In this document: in pieces, positions 11,901 through 23,500 of the stretch
Position numbering within the stretch: position 1 is the stretch's first letter
Layout of the letters: each line of letters begins with the position of its first letter
DNA from: Neostapfia colusana
Lineage: Eukaryota > Streptophyta > Magnoliopsida > Poales > Poaceae
Length of the DNA: 64,000 nt
Reading direction: 5' to 3'
Assembly: GCA_030760725.1 (NCBI GenBank)
Contig: JASWHV010000001.1
Location: 72,561,683 to 72,625,682 of the forward strand
Translations under genes and position numbers: made by a program
The notes under the pieces: model-generated
The model's input: only the letters and a program-made list of their open reading frames with translations
Told to the model about the DNA's origin: nothing
Database searches by the model: none

Positions 11901-12361
11901 GCTTAATAAGCTAAGGTGATAGGTATTAATTGCGTAGTGCTTTAACCATGAGTTCAACCTCTCCTTGTTCTAGCCATGCATGATATAATTTTCCCACACT
12001 TGCTGAGTACCATTGGTACTCAACCTTGCATATTTGTTGGTTTATATTGCTGCTCAGGTCAAGATAATGAGATGGTGTATAATGACCAAGATTTTGGACC
12101 CGAGGAAGGTTTCTAGGTTCATGAAGACCCCGGGCAACACCTGTGATGGAGCCCTAAAGAATAATATTCCGCTGCTAGTTTATTTACTTGTGATGAAGCA
12201 TTAGTGTTCATTGAGACATTTGTGATGTAAGACTTATTTATATTCGACACCTGGCTTGTAATAAATGATGCTTCACTATTTGTCATCACATGTATGAGAA
12301 AATGATCCTGGCATACATGTGATATTCACTTGGTTGTTCTTCGGAAAAACCGGGTGTGACA
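8911..12361 (+). repeat. 3' LTR of element A, 3451 bp, complete
   Basis: It begins TGTAACACCC and ends GGGTGTGACA. The first ~345 bases are absent from the 5' copy because of the window edge. They contain a GC-rich U3 with an alternating CG run (9229-9240) about 90 bases before the TATA box (9333-9341). From 9257 on it is almost identical to 1-3103. No coding content is supported. Confidence 0.95.
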
Positions 12362-13075
12362 TGCTCCCGAGCGTGGAGTCGGCAGCTGCTCGGTGGAAGT
12401 TCCCACCGAGACTCTGACTTTGGGTGCAAGTTTCTCCTTCTTCCCTCTATGACATGTGGGTCCCACCCGGGGTTTTAACATCTGAAATGTACTCCTAATC
12501 ACTGTAGTAAACAGTGAGCCCCATAATACCCCTGGTGATTCAAATTATTCACCCATGAGCCCTTTGAATTGAGTAGAATTCAAATTGGGTTTGGTTTGAG
12601 TGAATTTCAGCACAAGTTCAGTTTTGAATTCAAATAAAGTTTGAATTTTCCCCACTTAGCTCATGTCAAAATTAACTCCAAATGGAGTGAAAATTGGTGT
12701 GTGAGCTCACAAAAATGTGCTGAGTAAGAATATGCCTCCCACTTTTGAATTCATGGGATAAGAAACAGTTTGAATTTGAATATAGTTTCAAACTGCCCTC
12801 TTTCTAGCTATACCCAAAATAACCTCAAAAAGGTTTTGAATTTGGGTGAAACTTGGCATGGACATCCTTAGCAATGTGTAGGAGTTTTTCATATGTCCAT
12901 CCCACCTATATCACATGTGGGAAATACCACTTTTGCAATATGTGAGTTTGTTCTCTAATGAGCATGTTGATGGTGGTTACTTGCTCTTCATTTGTGTTCA
13001 TCATCTTTCCTCAAATGAGGTGTGTGGTGTGGTGATGAACACTTCAAATGTGTGCCAAAAACTTAGGCCCTTACA
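12362..13075 (-). repeat. 3' LTR fragment of element B
   Basis: It matches 23947-24660 base for base apart from scattered substitutions (constant offset 11585). It ends with CCCTTACA at 13075. Element A split this LTR at 12361/12362. Confidence 0.93.
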
Positions 13076-13095
13076 TTCCTCCCCCCTTAAAAGAA
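13076..13095 (-). promoter_or_regulatory. Polypurine tract of element B
   Basis: The minus strand reads TCTTTTAAGGGGGGAGGAA directly before the 3' LTR. Confidence 0.85.
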
Positions 13096-13145
13096 TCTCG
13101 TCCCAAGATTATAAGGTGAAAATGAGAGAGAGGACGGTGGAAAAA

Positions 13146-14075
13146 TTACCGGATATGCGACGTGAAAAAGTTGGGGTAGTTAGCGCGAAGAAATTCTTCG
13201 CTCTCCCATGTCGCTTCGTCTATGGAGTGATTACTGCATAGAACTTTGTAGAACCACAACGTACGGTTGCGTGTGGTTCGGGCCTTTTCATCAATAATCT
13301 GCACCGGTTCCTCCCAATAGGTGAGATCCGGTTGCAGTTCTTCAATATCCTCCAGCTGAACAGTAGTTGATAGCTTAAGACACTTCCTCAGCTGGGCAAT
13401 GTGAAAGACGTCGTGCACACCGGAAAGTGCTTCTGGTAATTTCAGCCGGTATGCCACTGATCCACATCTTTCGGTAATCTGGAATGGACCGATGAATCGG
13501 GGTGCCAACTTTCCCCTCACCCCAAATCTGTTTACACCCTTCATTGGAGATACCCGTAGATATACGTGATCTCCAACTTCGAATTGTAATGGGCGCCTTC
13601 TCCGGTCCGCATACTATTTCTGTCGGGATTGAGCGGCTTTTAGGTTCGCTTGAATCAGTCGAACCTTTTCTTCCGCGTTGTTGACGAGGTCAATCCCGAA
13701 GGTAACCCTTTCGCCAGACTCACACCAGTTCAATAGTGTGCGGCATTTTCTTCCGTATAGCGCCTCATATGGCACCATCTTGATGCTGGCTTGGTACCCA
13801 CTATTGTACGAGAACTCGGCTAACGGCAAGTGATCATCCCAATTCTTGCCGTGGTTGATAGCGCAAGCTCGTAGCATGTCTTCTAGGATCTGATTTACCC
13901 GCTCCGTTTGCCCATCCGTCTGCGGGTGGTATGCTGAACTACGGATCAGCTTCGTCCCCAAGGCAGCGTGCAGCTGCTCCCAAAAAACGGGACACAAATA
14001 AAGTACCCCGATCCGATATGATGGGACGGGGTACGCCGTACAAGCATAGGATCCGTGAGATGTACAGTTCAGCAT
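13146..14075 (-). pseudogene. Element B integrase C-terminal half and chromodomain-like tail
   Basis: On the minus strand this frame carries the end of the integrase core ([20 protein letters not shown]), ALYGRKCR, the GPF motif (FIGPFQITER), HDVFHIAQLRKCL and the chromodomain-like tail (VQIIDEKARTTRNR, DEATWESEEFL). It is interrupted by one in-frame TAG at 13614-13616, just after the SRQK motif. Upstream it is separated from the rest of integrase by a frameshift at about 13982-13987. There the homopolymer reads six As where the related element F has five. The product is non-functional as it stands. Confidence 0.88.
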
Positions 14076-14994
14076 ACTTCTTGGCGTTGTAGTTGGTGTT
14101 TACCGGGATGAAATGGGCAACTTTGGTGAGCCGATCAACGATCACCCACACAGAATCATGTTTCTGCAAGGTGGTGGGTAAACCGACGATGAAATCCATG
14201 CTCACGTCCTCCCACTTCCACGAAGGAACGCCCAGTGGTTGTAGCAGTCCCTGTTTCCGCATATGGTCTGCCTTCACCCTTCGACATGTATCGCACTCGG
14301 ACACGTATTTGGCAGTCTCACGCTTCATCCGTGTCCACCAAAACTTGCTTCTGAGTTCTTGATACATCTTGTTGCTGCCGGGGTGAATAGAAAACTTTGA
14401 CAAGTGAGCCTCATCAAAGATTTTCTTCCTTAATTCCGGGTTACGGGGTACGACGATCCGGTCCTTGAACCATAGGACGCCGTCTCCGTCCTTCCGGAAA
14501 CATTTCAGTTCCCCACTGTCTACACGTCTCCGCAAATGTGACATGCCCTTGTCATTCTTCTGGGCTGCCGCTATCTCTTCACGAATGGTGGGGATCAAAG
14601 CTAGGTTGTAGAGAGCTCCGTGTGGAATCACATGTAGTGGTGGTTCGCTCTCTTCCAACGGTGTGATGGTCAGATTATTGACGTGTGACTTGCGGCTCAG
14701 CGCATCTGCCACTACGTTTGCCTTGCCCGGATGATAATGGATCTCTATTTCATAATCCTTTATCAATTCTAACCATCTTCGTTGCCTCATGTTCAGCTCC
14801 TTCTGAGTGAATATATACTTGAGGCTTTTGTGGTCGGTATATAAATGTACGAGGTTACCGAGTAGGTAGTGCCTCCACATTTTTAGTGCAAGTACCACGG
14901 CAGCGAGCTCCAAGTCGTGAGTTGGATAATTCTGCTCATGTTTTCTAAGCTGTCGTGATCCATACGTGACCACTCTTCGGTCTTGCATCAGCAC
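13939..14994 (-). pseudogene. Element B RNase H and N-terminal integrase
   Basis: It encodes the RNase H half with [32 protein letters not shown] and [11 protein letters not shown]. It then carries the integrase zinc-binding region ([27 protein letters not shown]) and the first catalytic region ([34 protein letters not shown]). It runs out of frame after SRF. The upstream RNase H start is separated by a TGA near 15026-15028, where other copies have Tyr-Cys-Asp. Confidence 0.88.
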
Positions 14995-15235
14995 ACATCC
15001 GAGCCCAATGCCGGATGCATTTCAGTACACATCGAACGGTTTTGTTGTGTCTGGCTGCGCCAAAACCGGTGCTGATGTGAGGTGCTTGACTAAAGCCTTG
15101 AATGCTGCTTCACACGCTGGACTCCAAACATATTTGGTAGCCTTCTTCAGCAGCTCTGTCATTGGCTTGGCAATCTTTGAGAAGTTCGGAATGAACCTCC
15201 CGATAATATCCCGCGAGTCCGAGGAAACTCCGTAC

Positions 15236-16795
15236 CTAGTGAACAGTTCTCGGGGATTTCCAATTCAGCACTAGAGTGATCTTGCTCGGGTCCACAGCGA
15301 TACCCTCCGCTGAGATGATATGCCCGAGAAAAGGCACTTGCGATATCCAAAACTCGCATTTGCTGAATTTCGCGTATAACTTGTGGTCCCGCAGCCGTTG
15401 CAAGACTATACGCAGATGTTTCTTGTGATCTTCCTCCGACTTGGAATATACCAGGATGTCGTCGATGAAGACCACGACAAACTTGTCCAGCTCCGGCATG
15501 AATACCAAGTTCATTAAGTACATGAAGTGAGCTGGAGCATTGGTGAGGCCGAAGGACATGACCAGGTACTCATAAAGTCCGTACCTCGTCGAAAAAGCTG
15601 TCTTTGGAATGTCCTCCGCCCTTATCTTAATTTGATGGTACCTGGATCTTAAGTCCATCTTGGAAAAGATCTTTGCTTCGACCAACTGATCAAACAACAT
15701 GTCGATCCGTGGCAACGGGTACTTGTTCTTGATGGTTACGGCATTTAGTGGACGATAGTCCACGCAAAGCCGCAACGTCTCATCCTTCTTCTTGACAAAT
15801 AATGCCGAACAGCCCCATGGTGGGGAGCTCGGCCTAATAAAACCCTTCTCCAGGAGGTCCGTGAGCTGAGTCTTCAGTTCAGCCAACTCCTTGGGCGCCA
15901 TCTTGTACGGCCTTCGGGATATTGGCATGGTTCCCAGTGCAAGTTCAATCTTGAACTCCACCTCTCTATCAGGCGGCATCCCCGGCAAATCATCCGGGAA
16001 TACGTCAGGGAACTCTCGGACCACTGGAATATCTTCCAATCTGATGGTGGTGGCTTGATAGACACTTGGAAGTTTTATTTCTGGACTGTCCAGAAATAAT
16101 GAGTGAGACCCGTGCACTTCTGAGTTTAAGTGCACGACTCGAAGGACGGTGTCTAAAATAGCGCCGTGGCGGGTTAACCACGACATCTCTGAGATGACAT
16201 CGACCTTCTGTCCCTCCAAGATAATGAGAGACGTGGGGTACACTCTACCCGCTAAGCATAATGGTGCTTTGGAAACCATTACGCTTGCTGAAATCTTCCC
16301 ACCCGGTGAACAAATTAAATATGGACTATCGGTGGGTAGTATTGGCAAGCTGTGTTTAGCAATGAAAGCTTGGCTAATAAAATTACGCGTGGCGCATGAA
16401 TCAAACAGTACTATAGCAGGATGCTGGTGGAGTTGGAACATACCCGCAAGGATTGGCTCGCCCTCCGGCACGTCCTCAATGGCAAGCTGGTGGACGGTGC
16501 CGGGCCTACGGTTTGCCCGCCGCGCATTAGTAGGGTTCCGGGGTTGATTCTTCCCCGGAAACTGTGGTGCCACTCCGCCGCCTTGCCTCTCCGGGCAACT
16601 GCTCGCGAAGTGTCCTGGACGACCACACTTGTAACATGTGGCCGCTGCGAAACTGTGGTGCCACTCCGCCGCCTTGCCTCTCCGGGCAACTGCTCGCGAA
16701 GTGTCCTGGACGACCACACTTGTAACATGTGGCCGCTGCTGGTGTAGTACTCGGGGAACGAAAGCCTGGCATGCGTTGCTAAGGTGCAAACGCAC
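15236..16795 (-). pseudogene. Element B zinc knuckle, protease and reverse transcriptase
   Basis: The longest open piece of B (519 codons) contains a CCHC knuckle ([14 protein letters not shown]), a protease with [10 protein letters not shown] (the usual DSGAT has become DSCAT, so the catalytic loop is altered), and RT with [33 protein letters not shown] and [15 protein letters not shown]. It ends at a TAG in the conserved VHEVRSF region (Glu codon to stop). A further single-base insertion follows near GYYR, in the stretch leading to RNase H. The first ~25 residues before the knuckle are out of frame with true Gag because of the 91-bp duplication. Confidence 0.88.
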
Positions 16796-17798
16796 GCGGC
16801 ATCGCCCGCTGCTGCTGTTGTTGTTGCGGTGGTACTGGCAGTGCCGGTCGGAATGCCGGTGAAGAGTACGGCCGACTGCGGAACGGCATCGACCGCGGTG
16901 GTGGTTGCCAGCGTGGACCTGATGGTGGGCGATTCACCATCCGAAACTTCTGAGAAGGACCGCCTCCTTCTCCGCTGCTTTGCGGCGCGCTTCACTTTCG
17001 CTCCGCCGCCGCTAACCCCTTGCCGGAGTCCTCCTGAACAATCGCAGCATCAATGATGTCGTTGAGGCTGCCGGGATTGAACATCGCCAGCTTGTCCTTC
17101 AGGAGCGGGTTAAGCCCATGGTAAAAGTGATCCCGCCGCTTCTCGTCCGTATCGGCGTGATACGACGCGTACAGCGCGAGATCGTTGAACGCTCTCGAGT
17201 ATTCCAGCGCGTTCCGGCTCGCTTGCTGCAGGTATAAGAACTCCTGCGTCTTCCTTTTCATCAGACCTGGCGGTATATGATAGGCCCTGAAGGCCATCCG
17301 AAACTCCGTCCAGGTCATCACTCGGTCGGTGGGCTGTGAAGCACAGAAGTTGGCCCACCACGCGCTCGCGGATCCTTGGAGCTGCTGGACCGCGAACTGA
17401 GTCTTGCGCTGCTCGCTTATCTGGAGCAGCCCGAACTTCATCTCTATGGCGCGGAGCCAGTTGTCCGCGTCAAGTGGTTCATCCGCCCTTGAGAATACCG
17501 GGGGATGAGTCGCCAGGAAATCAGAGTAGGAGCTCTATTGGCGCTCCTCACGATCTTGACGTCTCTCTGGGCGAGACGTATTGGCGATAAGCGTTTGCAG
17601 CAACTCTGTGTGCTGCTGATGCGAGCCCTCCATTGCCGCGACGATGTCGGCCAATGTAACCGTTGGCAGTGGCGGTGGCGGTGTTTGCTGTTGCTGTTGC
17701 TGCTGCTGTTGTCCCGAGGAGTCCTCGGGAGGCTGTTGGGAAGTCTCTCCCCCTTGGCTAGTACCCCCAACATCAGGGTTGGCACGAGTACGCGTCAT
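16411..17798 (-). pseudogene. Element B gag, broken
   Basis: The start is taken at ATG 17798 (MTRTRANPDVGG), preceded by ATTTTAGA. The N-terminus holds a nine-residue glutamine run and a proline stretch. The frame ends at a stop near 17535. The capsid region (17441-16992) is recognisable by WWANFCASQPTDRV, FRAYHIPPGLMKRKTQEFL and DEKRRDHFYHGL. Beyond it, the linker to the zinc knuckle is frame-shifted and contains the 91-bp duplication. At least two breaks are present, so no full Gag can be made. Confidence 0.85.
16558..16739 (-). repeat. 91-bp tandem duplication covering the Gag zinc knuckle
   Basis: 16558-16648 and 16649-16739 are perfect or near-perfect copies in tandem, each starting GAAACTGTGG on the plus strand. 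Each copy encodes [14 protein letters not shown] on the minus strand. As 91 is not a multiple of three, the second copy shifts frame. Confidence 0.95.
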
Positions 17799-18070
17799 TC
17801 TAAAATTCCAAACAGCAGCGATTAGCACATGTCTTACTTAAAATTCCATAAGCAACAGTAGGTATTGAAGTGACACATGATTGATCTGCACAACATTCAC
17901 ATATATTGATAAAGCATAAACTTTATACAAGATACATTATTCTCGGGTCTCCGAGAAGTCGTGCTCATGTCATCACTACTTATACATAAGCTACTGTCTA
18001 CACGACATGTCACCGATTACAAAAGTTGGGTTACACTACCCTGGCTGCCCTATATGGCAACTGTAACCCC

Positions 18071-19015
18071 CTACTCGGAGTAGAACTCGACCTCCTGCGG
18101 GTCGTCCTCCTCCGGTACCTCTACTGGTGGCTCTGGATGTACCACCTCTTCCCCCATTCCGGGTTCTCCCATTGCTGGAAGACCCAAAACCACCGGTACG
18201 CCTAACACCGGAGGTACGAGGTCCTGCAAAGCATGCACCTCGTCCATAGCTTGGTTGTAATCTTCTTCCCAGGCTTGCCCTTCCTCAATAGCGTCGTCTC
18301 GCTCTTGAGCAAGGTCCTCGTTCTGCTGGGTCAGGTTCTGTACCAGTTCTTGTAATGCCGCGATGTCGGCACGGCTTTTCCTCTTCGCCTTCTTCAGACG
18401 ATGCAACTGATTGTGTTGTTCATTCAGTCGCTTGATCGTCGGAAGGAGCACATTACGGAGTGCGCTGTGAGCACTATCGAAATGATCTCCACGGCTTGTG
18501 CTCTCCTTGAGCTTGGTGGCGAGATGCTCCGTATGGACAGCTTGGCTGTCCATCACAGCGTTTCCCGCCCTCATCTGGAGGCTGAGATTTGCCTCCGCGG
18601 GGTTGTACCTTGGGCAACTCGGGTCCGTTGCCTCCAGGTACCTCTCTTCCCACACATGCTGAGCCCATCCCTCCACCGGAACGAGCGCATAGGGAGTGCC
18701 CTCCATAGCCTGCACGTGTAGTTGGCAGAAGCGTGACATAGTGTCACGGGCTGCCACTTGCCACACCCCTTCCGGTTGTCTTCCTCTCACCGTGACGGTG
18801 AACGGCACCCAACCGGGTGGCGTAGGTCCTGCAGGGACTTCGACATGGATCATCCACGTCTTGTTCCCCTCTTCACCTTCTTCCTTGGCGAAGTACTGCG
18901 GCATCTGGTTGTACCCGAAATATTGGAGCATTTGCCACAATGCTTCCGGGTAGCCGCTACGGTGAGAACAGTGGGAAACCACCCACCCGTTCTCCAATTG
19001 CTTATCTGCTGTCAT
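18071..19015 (-). CDS. orf0 of element B, 314-aa coiled-coil protein upstream of gag
   Basis: This intact frame lies between the leader and gag and is not a standard retroelement domain. Residues 10-130 look like a compact domain rich in Trp, Tyr and Phe (YFGYNQMPQYF, WMIHVEVPAG, GVWQVAARD). From about 185 to 265 a long coiled coil is likely (LQELVQNLTQQNEDLAQERD). A basic cluster KKAKRKSR lies near 208-215, and the last 29 residues are acidic and proline-rich. The overall plan (globular part, coiled coil, basic patch, acidic tail) is the same as orf0 of element A although the sequences are far apart. The ATG follows TATTTTTACAG, an acceptor-like sequence. That it stays open while gag and pol of the same copy are broken is notable. 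It may be chance or relaxed timing of decay. Function unknown. Confidence 0.65.
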   Translation of the reverse strand: MTADKQLENGWVVSHCSHRSGYPEALWQMLQYFGYNQMPQYFAKEEGEEGNKTWMIHVEVPAGPTPPGWVPFTVTVRGRQPEGVWQVAARDTMSRFCQLHVQAMEGTPYALVPVEGWAQHVWEERYLEATDPSCPRYNPAEANLSLQMRAGNAVMDSQAVHTEHLATKLKESTSRGDHFDSAHSALRNVLLPTIKRLNEQHNQLHRLKKAKRKSRADIAALQELVQNLTQQNEDLAQERDDAIEEGQAWEEDYNQAMDEVHALQDLVPPVLGVPVVLGLPAMGEPGMGEEVVHPEPPVEVPEEDDPQEVEFYSE

Positions 19016-20500
19016 CTGTAAAAATATATTTGAGAAATGTAAAATATTTATTTAAACAGTAAACCACTGAGTTATAACATAAGACATGTCATTAAACCCA
19101 TAAAACTTGGAAACACAGTTCAAATTTTAAACAAATTTGACTGCTGATCTGCTGTTCCCATGACAGCCCTGACCAGTTTCCATATCAACCTGATTTAGGC
19201 CATGCTAAATGCAAAACCGATTCTGGAGCTCAACATCAAAGTTAAATATAACTTCAATAACTTTCCAGAAAGTATTTGCTTGGCCTAAGATCTGTCCTGG
19301 TTCAAAGGTTATGAGATGTCAAAGTTAACAGAATTTCTGGAAACAATTGGACAGCACCTCCCTGCTTTAGGTACTGATTAAATCCAAGAATTCCAGTTAA
19401 TTCTGTTCCTAATCCGACAAAACTTTCTGTTACAAAGTTGTAACCCATCTTATAAGCTTTCCAGAACTAACTCATTTTCTATTTTTGGATTTTTAAGCAG
19501 GAAGTTATGCTTAATTTACAGAGAGTTTACAGAGAGTGTTTGCTCTGCCCTGTTTTCTGGACAGTCTTAACTCTACTGCATTTTTCGAGTGGTTAAGGGA
19601 TGAAACACCTCTGGACCTCAACATAAAAGTTGTAAAGCCCTTCCAAAGCTTTCCAGAAATGTATCATATGAACCCAACCTCGAATGAACTCAACCTCTAA
19701 CCTCTGATTTAAATTCAGCCTTGATTCAGCTGAAAACAGAGTGCTCTGTCCTTAACAACCTATAAGTTGAAAACTTGTTAACTTTGAATATCTGGTTCAA
19801 GGCAAGGACTTACATCAAGTTTTACTACTTTGGATCAAAACCATCAAGTATTTAAATGAATTTGTTCATTTAATGGGGTGTGACGTCGATGCGTCACCAG
19901 ATTATGTCGGTACTACGTCCTCACAAAGAAAAACCTATACCGGACTTAGACGGCTTCGTTATTTCAGTGGCACTAAACGTCACTCGCACACGGATACTAC
20001 ACGTCTACCGTTTCGTGGTCAGGCTACCTGCAGAAACTCAAACAATCATCAGACTCGGCTGCAGACCGAGCCCGGAATCCATACAGTTCTTACACCCGGC
20101 CGTCATCACTCGCCCGGATGTTCTCAAGCCAAACACGCCTTGAGTTACGTGTTTACGTTTCAGACCACGCGACGGGGTCTCCCAAGTTGCACCACGCACG
20201 CCAGGGACAGACGTTGCTCGAATACCCCAAACGACATGAAGAGTCGTAGAGGATATCAAAGCGGGTCGGGTTACCTGCAACCCGTGGGGCTCCACCCTTC
20301 AGCTTGTGCGCACTGGTGGACAGCGCTTACGTGTACCCCCCAAGACATAAACATCCCGAGATACACGATTTTCCGACACAAACAAATAGGTTAATATGCC
20401 ACTTTCTATATACTAATAACATCCTTATACGGGCTACTAACTCGTTCCTCACTGGATTTTTGAAAAAGAAGACCTTTGTACTGTGTTAAACCTCAAGCGG
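19016..20500 (-). other. 5' leader of element B
   Basis: This is the non-coding region between the primer site and orf0. Its first part (about 19905-20400) is clearly related to 42640-43440 of element E and 55838-56640 of element F, sharing CTCACAAAGAAAAAC-like and CACTCGCACACGGATACTACACG-like blocks. The rest is AT-rich with no recognised feature. Confidence 0.7.
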
Positions 20501-20512
20501 GCTCTGATACCA
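20501..20512 (-). promoter_or_regulatory. Primer binding site, tRNA-iMet, element B
   Basis: The plus strand reads GCTCTGATACCA, i.e. TGGTATCAGAGC on the element strand, four bases from the LTR end at 20517. Confidence 0.92.
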
Positions 20513-20516
20513 GCGG

Positions 20517-23500
20517 TGACACGACCCCAAGGTCCTGTCGAGCCAGGATCATGCTGAGGGGTGCTGCGTTGCACAGCACCGTATAACACACGTCAAAGGT
20601 ACAAAGCGGAAGCGAAAAATTTATTACATAAACAAGTTATGAACATGTTTACATCAAAATAAGTTCAGTCTACACTCGCGGGCGTAGACTAAGCATCAAG
20701 TTCACGTTCAGCCCTTGAACGTGTCCTTGCTAGCACACACACACACTAACTCTGCGGCGTGCACGACTCCCACTCGACGGGGTTCCCCTCCTGGGGTTCC
20801 GTCTCCTCTTCGGGAGTCCCTTCCTCATAGAACCCTGCAAAAGCTTCAAACACAAGCAGTGAGCACGAAGGCTCAGCAAGTCTGACCCGTCTCACCTAAA
20901 CATGGAACTTCTACATGAGGGGTGATGGGTTACATGAGGTAAAAAACATTTGCAAAGGACTCGCCTAATTAGTGGAACCTTACTTTCAAGTTTTAGCAGC
21001 AGTTTGTGGAGAACCTTACGCTAAGGCACATGAGAGAGCCGCAATCAAACAAGAAACGCATTTCTCTCATGTACTTTGCCCAAAGTTGAAAAGAACTTTA
21101 GTTAGCTCTAAACTACAGCAATTCATTAGCAATCAAGTCCATCTTTCAATCAGCAACATTTTAACATGTAACTAGCCTGTTCTTTCTACGTCATGGTACA
21201 GTGAACAAGTGGTACTCACTGACCGCGAGGGACGGCGATTATAATCGATTTACACCTGCAGGGTTACCCGAACAACCCGTCACGTACGCCCGTACTCGAT
21301 GTTGCCTAAAACAACCATCATGAACGCCGTACGCATCCACCTTTCACCCGCCAGCCAAAAATTGAACCGGTCCCATCGTCCCGAGCAAGAGGTCTCTGCA
21401 CGCGCATCTCAGTGCCGCCAGCCAATTTACACCTCGAGCTCTCAACCTACCCTCTGAACGACGGGCAATGCCTCAATACCCAGCTACCCGAGTTACATCA
21501 GTTTCCCAGTTCCCATATAGCCGGTAGGTCTTTGGTACTGTTCTAGCTTGTTCAACAGGCCCGCACACGGCTCGGTCCTCAATCGACACAAGCGGAGCTA
21601 TAGCACACAGGCCCCCAAAGTCCTGCTGCCCTTACCCTCCGCAAGGTCTCAATTTCTTGCCATATGTTTCATGTGCTATTACTACCCGAGTCGAGTGCCT
21701 CTAGCCTATGCTCGCGAGTAGTTCCAACTACCCGACTTGTACCGAATCCTACTCTATCCTAGCAATGCAGTAGCTAACGGGGTTTGCAATCCTAAACCCA
21801 ACCCATGGTTCTCTTGGCTATGCAGTGGGGCTTCCAAACAAGACTCTAATGCAAAGAATAAAGTAAACAAGTATGTGCTCAAAACAATAAAAAATTGTAA
21901 AAAGGTTAATGCAAACCGGAGCTTGCCTTGCTGCTCTTGGTCGTAGGCTAGCTGTTCCTCCGGAGTAACGAAGTCTAGGAGTTCGGGTTCCTCCTCGACC
22001 TTAGCGACTACATGATAAGAGAGGTACATGTATTAATTTAAATGCATTTGTACTGAGTTTGAAGTTGTAAAGTCTATAACCCTTGCTAGACAGACCTAAT
22101 GACTGTGAAACTTTTACTATGGCTTGGTTACAACCTAAACAGAGACTTGGTCAAGTTTTAGTTGCAGCAAAGCTCATTTGAGCCCTCCACAATTAATTAT
22201 GTACTTTACCTTAATTGAAGGCTCTTAGGGTGTTCTAAGGATTTTCATGAAACAAACTATGACTTTCTGAAAACTAGATTTTCAGAGGGTTTAATGAAGT
22301 TGGTCTCACTTAATTTGAAGGTTCCTAGCTAAAGATATGAGCTAAACAATTTCAGAGAAAATTCTGAAAATGTTTCTGAACATTTTCTATTTTCTCTGGA
22401 ACAGTTTCACTAATCACACCATTAGGTGGATTAAATGAGCTCCAATGGGTCTGTAATTTTTATGGTAGTTCAGGGATATTTTGGTGAACATCCCAGCAAA
22501 ATTTCAGGATCTCCCTCCAAAGGATTCTCCAGTCAAAATTGCAAACAGTTTAAATTTTGAGGAATTAATTCTGGAGAAATAAGGGTTTTCATAAAGTGAA
22601 ACTTGATTTGCTGGAAAGTACTCAGAGAGCTGAATCCAACAAATTTGGTTCACTCGATTTGGAACTTCCTAGCCAAAGTTATGAGGATTTGAAGTTTGAA
22701 GGAAATCTGAAAATCGGGGAAAAGTTTAAACTCTCGGGGCCGCGGGGACACGTGTCGTGCGCGGAGGTGTCCGGCACACCGGGGATACCACACGTATCGA
22801 GCGCGGAGGTGTCCGGCACACCGGAGCTCACAGGGTATTTGCGCGCCAGCACAGCCGATCCCCGGCCACACCCGATCCCGATTTAAATTCTTCAGCCGCT
22901 GACACGTGGGCCAGCCGGCTTCGTCTTCCTCCCGCCGTTCTCTCGCGCCCGCGCCGCCGACCTCGCCGGAGCAGACCCGAAGCTCGCCGGCTCGCCGCTG
23001 CCGGACCTCCCATGGTCTGAAACTCGCCGCTAGGGGGTTGTCGACGTCGAGGAACACGTCGGTGGTGTCAGGTCGGGCTGGGGGTGACCGGAAATAGCTC
23101 GGCGACGTGCCGCGGCCTCAGTTGAGGTTCGGCGCTGTCGACCGTGGGTCCTAACCCGCCAACACCTGGAACAAACAGTCCTACAGCATCAGTGTACCTC
23201 TGGGAAGCTCGACAAGGTGTCAAAATGGTTCAGGGATGGCGGCAAGTTGGTCGGCACCGTGTGACGGATCGTGCTCGCCATGACCGCCCTCGATCGAGCT
23301 CGAAGTTCGTCACTCCTAGACAGTTTCACGCCACGGATGCAGAAATGAACTTGATCGCCGGCTAGTCCAGCGTCTATGTGCAAGATTTGATAACCTCCGA
23401 AAGATCATAGAGCGAGAATTTAAAGAAACCGTACCGGAAGCTCGGTTTACGGTCGCCGGAGCAAAAACTGGAAATTCTCTGCGGATTCTTCACGGTTGGC

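Larger units (their letters stand above)
1..12361 (+). mobile_element. Element A: young Ty3/gypsy chromovirus, 5' end outside window
   Basis: Direct repeats at 1-3103 and 8911-12361 flank a complete internal region in the order primer site, orf0, gag, protease, reverse transcriptase, RNase H, integrase, chromodomain-like tail, polypurine tract. This RT-RNaseH-INT order defines Ty3/gypsy, and the C-terminal chromodomain-like segment points to the Tekay/Del chromoviruses. The 5' LTR lacks about 346 bases that lie left of the window, so the whole element should be about 12.7 kb. It is inserted in the 3' LTR of element B: bases from 12362 continue the B LTR at the point matching 23947. The left half of that target is out of view, so the target duplication (expected TGCTC) cannot be confirmed here. 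Confidence 0.95.

Noticed and set aside
19873..20394. 173-codon plus-strand frame in the B leader
   Set aside because: Antisense to element B, within the conserved leader block, and not open in the matching parts of E and F.
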